A stretch of 64,000 bases of DNA from Apostichopus japonicus (taxonomy: Eukaryota; Echinodermata; Holothuroidea; Aspidochirotida; Stichopodidae): assembly GCF_037975245.1 (NCBI RefSeq), contig NC_092568.1:32582501-32646500 (forward strand). Direction: 5' to 3'. The notes under the pieces were generated by a model. That model did not search any database. It was not told the origin of the DNA and saw only the letters and a list, made by a program, of their open reading frames with translations. Shown here in pieces: positions 1 through 11,800 of the stretch (positions within the stretch are counted from its first letter, which is position 1; each line of letters opens with the position of its first letter). The translations under genes and the position numbers were made by a program.

Positions 1-66
1 TTATACCCATAAACTTAATTCTTGTGGCTGTTACTGTAGGGAAAATATGGCATGATAAACATCATG

Positions 67-1704
67 GTAACGGAGGGACACCAAATGAACACGTGTTTTC
101 ACACTTTTTTTGGAAGATGTCAAATCCACTGTTCTTAAGTTGCACTGACCATGTAACTTATATCAGGTGTTGGCTGGTACATTGCTTCACATACACCATG
201 GAAAAATTAGATGAACAGGCATCAATTGTCAAATCTACAGCTGATTTCGTACAGTAACGGAGGGACAATTCCGATGGTAACGGAGGGACACAAAATGTTC
301 AGTGTTGTTTAGTGTAGCCTTTTGCCTGTTTTTGCTGCTTAGATTCAATATTTTTATTGCTGTTGGACTAAAAGTTATATTACTTAGGGAAACAAGGATA
401 AGAACATTTATCCAACAGCTATGTTCACCAAAACATTAGCAATTTTAGTTGTTAATAAATATGTAAGAAAAAATAGTACGAAATTGATTAAAAGAACAAG
501 TTTAAACAGACCACTCTTCATCATTTAGCACTCTCTAACTGCATTATTAGCAACTGTTGGGAGGGGGGGGGGCTGGTGGCTAGTGCACTTCTAAACAAGT
601 CAGTAAATCACATATTTACAATAGACAGTTCACATATTTACAATAGACAGTTCACATGTACTGTACTGTACCATGTGCAGAAAGGAAATTTCATTACAGT
701 AGTACGACAGTCACATTTTGTCTTCCAAATACTACTAGTACCTTGCAGAAACCACTTGGTGCAATAATTGATACTGGGCTTAAAAGTGAAATGCTGCGGT
801 AACTTCTAACTTTAATGATAAAACCATATATACTGTAATAATGCAGTGGTATTATAAAAATTTAACAACTATCAACAATAATAATACAAAAACATTTTGA
901 GACATAACATGATACAGTTACAGTAGCTACTACTGTACTGCAGAGGTTCAGTATGCCTGAATGTAATATTTGTGGATTAGAAACTATAGATGAGTTAACT
1001 TCCTGTGATTTTTTATAAACTCAAAACAAAACAACAATATCATAAAAATAAAAGACAATATTCCAATCACAACTATGCTTTGAAGATGTCTGCAAACTTT
1101 TCTATTATTTTTAATCCTGATCAACAAATTTTGAGTTTGCTCTTGCTGAAGGAAAGTGGCTTTGGAAGCTCTTGCAAATGGAAGAAAATGTCCTTGATTC
1201 TCACAGCTGAAATATTGCTCACAGTTTTGAACTGGTTGGCAATCAGCAGTGTATGAATGAAAACTTCCATTCTGTACCTTCCAGCCAGTGTTTGTGGTGT
1301 GTTTTTTTTTCTAACTCAAAGGTAGCTTTACTTGAGTTCCATAACTTCACATTCTGAGGAACTTATTAATGTTAGTCAATCTGTTGTTCTCCTCACATAA
1401 ACAGGAAGTCAAGAATTCCATTTTAAGAACACAACTGCTTAGCAAGTAAACTCCCACTGGCAGGAATCTGTGCACAATCTTGCATTAAACAATTGTCCCT
1501 CCGTTACCAGTAACGGAGGGACACTACTTCACTTGTTCTTTATTTTAGCATAAAAGTAGCTAACTCCTTGGTTTAACTTTTCTTTAGTGGTTATCCCTAT
1601 GAAAGTGTTTTATACAAATTATGAAATTTTTCCAGCATTGAATGACTGAGAAATTAAAAAAAAAGTATTTTTTTGGTAACGGAGGGACAGGTAACGGAGG
1701 GACA
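67..1704. repeat. Seven-copy GGTAACGGAGGGACA motif cluster
   Basis: The 15-base word (G/A)GTAACGGAGGGACA occurs at 67-81, 253-267, 276-290, 1509-1523, 1675-1689 and 1690-1704 on the plus strand, and inverted at 1494-1508. The inverted copy abuts 1509-1523 and makes a near-perfect 30-base palindrome, and the last two copies are directly tandem. Copies cluster at both ends of a 1.64-kb stretch, as subterminal transposase-binding repeats of a DNA transposon do. I found no clear terminal repeats or target duplication, so the boundaries and the element class are not established. Confidence 0.6.
609..652. repeat. 22-base tandem duplication
   Basis: A 22-base unit beginning CACATATTTACAATAG is present twice back to back (609-630 and 631-652) without mismatches. 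It lies between the motif clusters described at 67-1704. Confidence 0.85.
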
Positions 1705-2188
1705 AATCAGGTAATTAGCAATTACTGCTAATTAACAATTTACATACATTGAAGGGGAATTATTCCTGTGATATGCATAATATTGACCATGACTACTAGG
1801 CTGTGCAAGTAATCTTTTTAAGTCATCTTTGTACTAGGAAAAATTTGGTTTTAAAAATATCCCCAAAATTCAATAATTTTTGGCATAACGCAAGTGCAAA
1901 TTGGCATGTGTTATATATGTCTATAACTTTTTATTAAATTAGTATATTTTTGTTCTGCAAGCACAGTGGTAAAATATAACTCTTTACCTATCTAGCCATA
2001 CCACATTTGACCATGTTCTGTACATTTCCAATTTCAACCCAATTGTTACATTTCCCTTGACCCTGCCCATATATTCATGCTAAAATGAACATACAATCAT
2101 TACAAATGTATATTTAACAGATGGGTGGCTTGCAGAACACTTACATCTAGTGGTTGAGACAAACTGAAATTATGCAAATCACATAAGG

Positions 2189-2531
2189 CAGGGTTTCCCT
2201 AACTTCATTCCCCCACGAACCCCCTGTGGATGTCAGAGTTGTCCACCAACCCCCAACTTTATTATTATACTATAATACGCTTAACAGTGCTTCGTAAAAG
2301 ATCAAGTATCACATGCATGGTATGGTACTACTATGGCAACATATGCGTATGGAACGCAAAAAGAGTTTGTCGATAGGACGAGTTTTGTACATTACTAAAT
2401 TATATGATATATCAGATTTTAGTTCAACAAAAAGTACTCTAGTTTTGATTTTCAGAAACGTCTCACGAACCCCCTGGGATGAACTCACACACCCCCTAGG
2501 GGGTTCATGCACCCAAGTTAGGGAACCCCTG
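2189..2531. mobile_element. hAT-type MITE, copy 1 (343 bp)
   Basis: The element starts CAGGGTTTCCCTAACTT and ends with the imperfect inverse, AAGTTAGGGAACCCCTG. It is flanked by a perfect 8-base target duplication, ACATAAGG (2181-2188 and 2532-2539). CAG-type ends with 8-base duplications are the signature of the hAT superfamily. A second copy in the opposite orientation is at 44231-44584. Neither copy encodes a transposase, so it is non-autonomous. It lies in an RBM25 intron. Confidence 0.9.
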
Positions 2532-2682
2532 ACATAAGGTGATGACAAACCAATCTTTCTTTATATCACATTCTGACCAATATCTCAGCAAACTTTGTAA
2601 TAACTGAAGTTGTAGATAGATGAAGATACCCCCAATACTATTTTTCTGCTCCTTGCATTATCCTTCAAGTGGTTTGCCTTAC

Positions 2683-2846
2683 TTGTAATACTTGATGTCC
2701 TGTTTATCGTCATCGTAATCTTCCAGGAAGTCGTGTAAACTCCTCTTGTCCTTATCCACTTCAATCTTCTCATGTTTCTCCTTCTCCTTTGATTTATCGT
2801 AGTCTCTTCCCCTCTTCCTCTCTCTGTTCACCCAATTTTTGAGTCT
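2683..2846 (-). CDS. RBM25: RBM25 coding exon 13 (last in window)
   Basis: The acceptor is ...AACAG at 2847 and the donor is GTAAGG at 2682. It encodes residues 414-467, beginning RLKNWVNRERKR and ending DYDDDKQDIKYYK. This matches the family's RLKNWEIRERKK and EDYDDDRDDPKYY segments. The exon ends in phase 2, so the reading frame continues beyond the left edge. Confidence 0.92.
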
Positions 2847-5800
2847 CTGTTATGCATTTGAAAATGAAAATATTTCACAACTTGACCGGATAGGTTACTG
2901 CAGTGATCTTATCTGGTATATGAGAATTACATACAGAAATAGAAGAGAAAACATATCTCACAATGTGTTCCTACAGTGGACCAAACCAACAATGTTAATG
3001 CCATGTATATTTCATATGTCTCACATTCAATAAAGTTAAATATATAATAGCCAGATATTAAATATTCCTTCATAGTGACATAAAATTACCTGTACAAAAT
3101 TTTTGGTAAACATTTTGATATTATGCTATACAATTCCATATAACAATGCAGGTCATAGGCAATGCATTGTTAAAATGAAGCCAAAAATAAAGTAACAACT
3201 AAAATGTTGACACTTGACAGAAATTGATGTTTTTTTCTGTCATTTCTGGTAGAATCTGAGATATTCATTCATCCATACCTCCTGATAAGCATCTTCTTTT
3301 TCTCGTAGTTTCCTCTCCAACTTTCTCCTCTCGTGTTCATCTTCATCGCTGCCCATTTTGTCTCTTTCTCTCTCACGTTCTCTCTCCCTTTCTCTTTCTC
3401 TCCTCCTTAACAGAAAGTATAAGAAAAAGAACAATAGTTTTGTTAATTGTTCGAAAGCAAAACGTAGTTAATGAAGGTGGAAGCAGAGGTCTCAAAGACT
3501 TACACTTAAAGTAGCTAACTGCATCTGCAACATCAGGTCTCATTCTACATAAAGGACTTTAATGAACAGTATATAACTTGTCTTCTGCTGTAGTGTCTTA
3601 AAGGTATTGCCCAGAGGAAAGTTAAGAAAAAAATTCTTGTTGAAATTTTGCTTACAATTCCAACATTATATTTTAAGCTATTTAAAGTCGAAATTTTCAG
3701 GTTGTATCATGTAAGTCTTGCAAATGATATTCAGGAATTGAATGCAAATTTCACCTGGATGTTTGAAATATGTTTCTCTTTCATAAGCCAAATATAAACT
3801 CTCCTCTCAACTGTCTTTCCAATAAAGAAATGGAATCACAAGATATTCTCTTGCATATCAAACAGACATCAACACAACACTGCCACTTTGACTAGGCCTT
3901 AAACAACACAATATTGACACTTACCCTATGCCTTAAAAACACAACACTAACAATTAGCCTAGGCCTTAAACAACACAACATTGACACTTAGCCTAGGCAT
4001 GAAACAGCACAACACTTACACTAAGCCTAGGCTTTCAACCTTGGTATCATCTTTAAGTACCTCCTCGCCTACCTTTCTCTTTCACGTTCCCGCTCTTCTT
4101 CAACCCTCTCTCGTTTCTCTCTCTCTCGTCTCAGTCTGTCTCGTTCTCTCTCCCTCTCCTCTTGTTCCCTCCTTTCTCTCTCCTTGCGTCGTTCACGCTC
4201 CCTCTCTCTATCTCTGTCCCTGTCTCTGTCCCGCTCTCTCGGTCTCTCCCGATCACCACCGTCCCTCTCTCTTCGTCTTTCCTTTTCACCGCTGCCTTTG
4301 CTGCTCTCTTTCTCTCCTTCCCTTTCCTTTGAGCTATCTCTGTCAGTTTCATCCTAAAATTAAGAAATTCCACAATTTCACATGAAAAGTTTGGCCCAAA
4401 CATTATTATCTGGAGTAGTATGTAATCTGATCAATTACAACACCCCAAAACTTTAGTCATGAGGTAACAACCTTTTCAACTGTTCTATCAGCATCAATGA
4501 TGAAGAGTATGGAATAGGGACATGACTGTTGGCATTAAGCAAAATTTGATTTTCTTCATAAATATCTTCTGCAAATAGCTGCATCATTATCACTAAGAGG
4601 TGACTGACTTTCAAAAGAATACTACAGCTTGTACGAAGGACAACCCCTGAATTCTTGTTTAAAATTGTCTAAAGAAAATTGGTCTGGGGCTGCTTAGAAC
4701 TTAAAATATCAATGTAACCAGAAAGCCAGCAAGCTCAGTGATTCCTTGTCTCATAAGTTTATACTGTAAATGGAATCACTTGATTGAAAGAGCAACTGAG
4801 GAAAATGTGCCCTGAAGTCAAGTACCAGAACATCATACCAGATACTTGATCATTGTAAAGGTATTACCCTTTTGAATGTTGATGACAGATAACTGTCATT
4901 ACTGAAAGTGGAAAACCCTCTCAGCCACTTATAAGTGTGGTAAGCCTTACATGTTCATATACATGAACTTGCACTCAAAATCGAAAAGGATTATCCATTG
5001 ACTTAGCAGCATCAAATAAAGTAAGGTATCAGGAATCAGTTGTCATTTTGACAAAGCATCAACCAGTCAATTCACTTGTAACGATTTTACAGTATAGAAT
5101 TGTAATTCCAATTTCTAATGCAAATCCCTTTAAAATTTGTTGTCACAGTCTGACAGCCTAAAAGAGATTGTTTATATGCACAGGGAAATATTTAGCCATC
5201 CTACTAGTCATCTGGTATAAATCACAAAACAAATTTGCCAATTGGAGATCTATTGAGATAACCTTTTGACCCCTTGAGCCAATTTTTTCACCATTTAAGA
5301 TAACCTGTTGACCCCTTGAAAAAAGGTTACTCACACTTCCTTTGGCATCATAACCAAACATTGATGAACTGCTGATTGTTCTTAGTGTCAATAAACTGTT
5401 TGATATTCAAATCACCAGGACATCTTTAGAAACCCGGCTCTGATTAAATAAACCTTATCCTGTGATGATCAAAAACTTAACAAATTCAGAAATGTTCATG
5501 AATGATGAACCTTACCTTATGAGTCAATCTAAAACGATCAATCTCTCTACTGATGATTTGCTTCTTATCGTCTTCCATTTCCAGATCGTCAATTTTCTCC
5601 TTTGAGAGTAAAATAAGGGGAAAAAATCCATTATTGGAAAACCCGAGGCAAGAGTTAATCGCAAGTGTGATTGCCCTACCAATAAAACTCGCTAAATAGA
5701 GATCAGCAATTGTATTTCACATTTAGCTATCATCAAAACTATGCACAGGAAAATGTAGTATTAGGCTGTCTGTAGATCACAACACATGTATAAACCCCTA

Positions 5801-8800
5801 ACATTTAAACCTTTCTGTTGTCAGTTACTTATTTTATTCCTTCAAACTTGTTCCTGTTATGATTTGCTTCTGTATACATATCAAAAACAGCTGTCTTCAT
5901 TGATTTAGAAACTTTTTGAAAATATTGTATGATACTAAAATCACGTCAAAAAATGCAGTTCATTCTCTTAAGAGGGAAGGAAGAAAACTATTGGAGAATT
6001 TTCAAAATTTTGGTTTGATTTTGACAAGTAGTTTAATAAATAATATGCAAAGGTGTCCAGATTTAAACTTGAATAGAATCTATACCAGCTCGCTAATTAA
6101 CAAAACATTCGCCTGATGAAGACATCTCACAGTGTGTCTTATGTTGATCTTTCTTAATCTTATTTTGAGAAATATTCTGTAGGTTTGGCAAATTTTAATT
6201 ATTTAACCATATGCAAACAGCTGTTTATCCAAATGGATATGCCAACAATTCTCTTCAGATCGATTCACTGCCACTTTCTGGAATGTATTGAAGAAACTGG
6301 TGTGTGATCCCTGTTTCATGGTAAACAGAATACTGTGGGTAACGACAGGCACCACCCGCAAAGTAATGGTTAACACCAGCAGGTTCTTCAGAACAAATCC
6401 TGTCATAGCCGATAACTTATTTTTTAAATTTATTCCAAAATTCCACTTCATTTTTTCTGTTATTTGATTCTATGAGGGACAAAATCTGCTTTGTGATAAA
6501 TCTTTTTGCTTAAAATAACAACATTCTTTTTACTTACATCGCGTTGCTCCTTTGGTTTCTTCAACATTTTCTTGTTTTCATCTCTGTTGTTATCAGAAGC
6601 TTGATGAAAAGAAACAAAACAAGAAATTATAACTCAAATTGCCTAAATTGGAAGCTTGTTCACAGGGTCAAGTTCTTACCCTCACCTGTACTGACACTAA
6701 ACTTTGAACCAACATCAAAGTTCCTTTTCACTTTTCTATATTATTAATTTTTTTTAATTATGTCAAACAGTGAAGATAAAGAATAGATAAAACATGTTAA
6801 TATTCATATTCACAGCAAACTGAAAGAAATCTATCTTTACAAGGATCTTAGTCTTATCAACACAAATTTCAACCAAAGTAATACTATTTGTATCCCAACT
6901 CTAGAATTTGAGAACAAAATATTCCACTGGAAAGGACTGATTGCTAAATTAGGGATACAAATAATAAGCAGCACAAAAGTACAGGAAGATATCTTTGGAG
7001 TTTTAAGAGCAAATTATGGGAGAGTTCGCTTCATCTATTGTATTTTAATAGGAGCCTAATGGAAGTGAGAATAGTAACAGGTAAGTAAAGTAGGTGACCC
7101 CATGAGCATTTCTAACTTGCAAGACATCTTTGTTCATGCACTGGCCAAGAACTGCAAACTTCCTGGTCTTTAAGCTGTCCTAGTAAAGGACACTACCTCT
7201 AAAATGATGTCATGTTCTATCTATTACATATAGTCTAAGCTCATGCAGTATGATAATACAATGATTATTTGCAAATTTCTTTAACCTACATTCAACACCA
7301 CCAACATTTTTGAAGGCAAAAGAAAATCTAAGAATAAAATGCTTTCTGTATTTTAATAGGAGAATATCATAGCAAAAATTTCAATTGAAGATAAGGAGTT
7401 ACAAGAATAATAATGGAAGGTTGATGGCCTGAGCTAGATTTATTTGTGGAATCACTGGTAAATCTCCTTGAGAGGCACAACTCAGATAACCATATTGGAC
7501 TGATTATAAACACCTATATGCATGGTCAGAGTATTAACAGTTCACACTGGACTTGTCTATGACTTAACCATACCTAACAGGGAATTACTTATCACACAGA
7601 GACATGAGTATTATCTTATGATAAGCAAACTTTATCAACACCACATTTATTATTTCAAACGTAAAAATAACTGAAGTTGTCTGTTCTAAGCATTTTGGTT
7701 TTGTTATTAATTCTCAGGTCTCTTTCGTGTTCTCTTAACCTTGTGACTCCCAAAACTTTAATAGCATCCTACTGAATCTCATGGCAAAAGGAAATCCTTG
7801 AAATTGGCCATTGTTTCCTCTCCTCTCATGCAAGCAGTACTTCAATGATAAATATGGAGAATAGTGAAGAAAGATTGGAAGGAGGAAATAACAGGCCAAC
7901 TTACAAAAGGGAGTATAACTGGAGGTACGCCCCATGTTTCCTGGAATAAATAGAAACACGTTCTGGTTCCAGTGTTTGCTCATGTACATAGCAAACAATT
8001 GATAGGATTAAAATGGATAGAACATTTTGAATGTAATACAGTCTTGTCGCACACTAACAGTGCCAAACTGACGAGGGGAACACTTTAAATTCCTTCCGAA
8101 GATGACACGTGTAAAACAGCATAAAAGAAGAAAAGGCTCACTACCATTTTACCGAAGCAAATAGTTTTAAATTTTGAGGACTACACTTGAAAATGATCTA
8201 ATGCTTTTGAAACAAATAAAATCCGACACAAGACATTTTCACTATTTTGTCTTTGAGGGAGTCAACTATATACAAAGAGACAAAAACCCAACCATTATCA
8301 TTTACCTATGCCAAAAAAATAACTGTCATGAACGACTATCCCCCCTCCCCGCCCCCCACCATGGCTAAGAGAAACCGTTATGCACCTAGCAGATGGTATT
8401 TGTTTTCTATTCTAAAGTCATCTCTGGTGCTACCCTGAGTGTTCACCATTTGGTGGAACTATGAGGACACAATGTATTATGCAAATTGACATGATTTTTC
8501 AACATCACTATCTAGCAAACAGGTAGGGATTTTTTTTATGTTGCCCCTCCTTTAGTATGCCTACCGGACACAGCACAACATTTAAAAAAAAAAATTTTCA
8601 TACTCAAAATTTATTTCAAAACAAAGGCTGATATGGATGCATTATGGCAAAGATTGAACAGAGGAGAAAGTTTCCTCAAATTCATGAATAATGAGATGTT
8701 TGAAATGAGTTTAATATGTTAAGTTTGGACGGTCCCACATCATATCACAGTCCATTGGTGAAATATATGAATAAAATATATCATATATTAACACACTGAG

Positions 8801-11800
8801 AAGTGTCTGCATGTTCGTAAAAGCCTTGCAATCAACTTTTTGTCTCATCACATTCCATTTCCACAACCAAAGATACCGGTTAACTTTAAAGAACAATGAA
8901 AAGATTAATCAAAAACAAAACAAAGGAAAGTGACAATCAAGTTAATGTGCCAAAGAAAACTGAGAGAAAGAAATTGCAGATGGAATGCGGATATTTGGGA
9001 GGAAAAGAAAACCTAACCAACATTAGTCAACTTATAGAGATTTGTATAACGAACAACTCCCACAGGTAACTATATAAAGAAATCTCTTTATTTTAGAGAT
9101 ATCATGATTTCATATCCCTTCCTTCATCAATATAACTAAGGACATCCATTAAAATTATGACCACTGAGGCTCAAACTTTATTATCTCATTATTCACTTTG
9201 TATGTATATTTGTTAAATCTTCAGCATTTCCTTCATTTTGGCATTGTTTAACTCTCACCATGAAATATGAAAGCAAACACACTTTAATATATTTTCCCCC
9301 TGGTTGTACAATGATATAACAGAACATGACAACAAATATTGCAATCCCTTAACACTTTATTTGTCATCTGTTGATGGGTTAGGTAATCTCCTCCTGTTAA
9401 CTCGCAACATGTGCAAGACATTTGATCTGCTAACAAACTAACCAAGAGAGAGAAAGAAATATGTGACAGATCAAAGAGGTCTCTATCTTCCTACGAGTGC
9501 TTAAAATTAGGTGAGAGAACCCGTCCTGAAGAGAACATAAATGATCAGAGCGATCCTTACTTGAAAGGCAAACCTTGCACAGCAAGTCAACAGATACTGT
9601 TATAATTACCACACGAATGATGGAGAACGTTAGAGATGAACGGCTGGTTTGATTAGAAAGTTAAATGGAAAGTTAAAAACTTACGGGGAGGTTTGTTTAA
9701 GACTGCCTTATAATCGATGATTAGTTTGTTCATCTCCAACTTGATTCTTTCGTCTTCCATCCTGGTTCGATCGTCGATATCTTCCTCGGAGCTCTACGTC
9801 AGAAAGGATAAAAATAATAGATCAAACTTAAGATGGTCGCTCCAAACCTCTCTCGAGGGAGGCCAGAGCAAGATCGTATAGTCTTTCGTTTGCAAACTAC
9901 GAGCCACTGCATTTTGATAAGCAAAGAATTAACTAGGACTCAATTTTTGTTTTAATTACAAATTTGTCTTCCTCTTTAGAGGAGAGGTTTTTGATGTCAG
10001 TCTGTCGTTGTTAGTTACATTCGTAACCGTTCCCAATGTAGTATCCCAAACTAGTATTTCTATAAGCTTTTTTAACTTATTACAAGCAATTTACTTTTAG
10101 CATTTCGATACATTTCTGCAGTCCTTTTCAAAGGGAAATGAGCTCTTCCTCAAAAGTGAAAACAATATATTTTATATCAAGCTTTCTGAACTTCTGAATA
10201 TGAATATAGAGAGAGGGAGAGCTGATGAACTGATACGGATGCAAACTATGATCTCCCACGGATATGTTCAAAACAATTAGGGGAAAAGATTGTCTAAAAA
10301 CGGTTCACTCCTTTCTTACTATAAAATGATAAAGCAAGATATGAAATGGTCTCGTTTTACCACAGCTGCCGTTAGTGAAAGTTATAAAGGAGAGCTTTAT
10401 ATGGACAAGCATTCAAGCAAGTTAAGTATATATAACCACAACCAGAACTCTGAACACCACTGCCCCTGTACTTGCAAGGCAGTACTTTAACTACAGGGTA
10501 TGTGACTTGTTAACATTCCTATATTACCTTAATTGATATTTCTATTCCAGGTATAGTTTATGTGTCAAATTGTTATGTAGTCAAATGTTGTCTTTGCAGG
10601 GAAAGCTAAAAAAGATGTCGCTATTGCTATCCTATAGTACCTATACAAATAAATGCATCCTAATTAATTAACAAAGCTTGAATATAAAAAATAAACTAAA
10701 TAAATAAAGTAGTTACACAAAGTAAATCTCTCCTGAGTAAGAAGTTATGAAGACTTGATCATTTAAAGTACAAGGTATGTGTACTACATTGCATGGTTCA
10801 GTCATTAGATTCTTGCCTACACTATCAGAATCTATGCACTTGGTCCTAGTTTCACATTCTCCTCTCAATCTTGTCACCTAACTGCAACATGTGTTCCCAT
10901 CCGAACTCATTATATTGCTCAGGTATAGTGCATATATAGCATATATAAACTCATGTATAGCTTTAGATTACAAGAAGTCTAGACCCCCCATAAGTCTATC
11001 AAGTGTAACATAATTTGATGGCATTCTCATCAAATTTCTATGTTATAAAATTTGCAGCTATCTGATGTTATAGTGTAGAGGTTAACCTTTGGCCCTGAAT
11101 AATATGAATGCCTTAAGACACCTTTGGGACCAAACAACACACAGTTACTGTAACTGGCAGATTGGACTGCGTGGACTGGATTTAGTGCTTAAGAGAGAGC
11201 AAAACTGTCAAGATTATGCAAGAAAAAGAGGCACGAAAATGGAGAAGGGGAAAAAAGCTGAAATCCAAACACCATTTGTGGCCTTTCTCTTTTGAATGGA
11301 TCAAAATAGCCGTTCTTTTCGGAATGTATAACTGCGATGTGGAAAGGCCTTCTTACAAATAGATGTAACAGTGGGATGATAAATTTCAACTCCTCTTTCT
11401 GATATCGGGTGGGGGGGGGGGGGGGAATCTTCAAAATTAGAAGGGAAATAAAAACGCCTTTGCTGCAGATTTTTGTAGTCTTCCTTTATAACCCATATTT
11501 GAATACTAATGAAAATAGTAATGAAAAAAGCCTCGGTTTTCTACACCAGAGATGGAAGCAATACCAAAGGAAAGCCAATGAGAGAGAGATATAGGCGTAT
11601 CAGAGAAGAGACTGTGACATAATGAATCTATGGGAAAGATCGGCTGAAGGAAGAGTAATACAGACTGTACTTACACTTTTATCATCCTGTAAAAATTAAT
11701 AGAGTATTTCAAAACAGTTAATCCACAAACTGATGATTTTCAGTTGCAACAACTATTACCGGGACCTCACTTTATATGAACTACAACAATGCAGGAGTCA

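Larger units (their letters stand above)
1..2682. other. RBM25 intron continuing off the left edge
   Basis: The last visible RBM25 exon ends with a GT donor at 2682, and its codon is left incomplete (phase 2), so this stretch is intronic. I looked on the minus strand for the next conserved block of RBM25, the lysine/arginine-rich segment that follows the YYDDDK-type region, and did not see it. The stretch holds a repeated 15-base motif family (67-1704), a small tandem duplication (609-652) and a hAT MITE (2189-2531). No other gene is supported here. Confidence 0.7.

Noticed and set aside
900..1450. Minus-strand peptide-like stretches between the GGTAACGGAGGGACA clusters
   Set aside because: They are interrupted by many stops in every frame, and no transposase signature could be identified.
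3981..4403. Long open frames on both strands over the CT/GA-rich stretch
   Set aside because: They are out-of-frame shadows of the RBM25 arginine-glutamate exon (4073-4353). Only the frame that joins its neighbours is coding.
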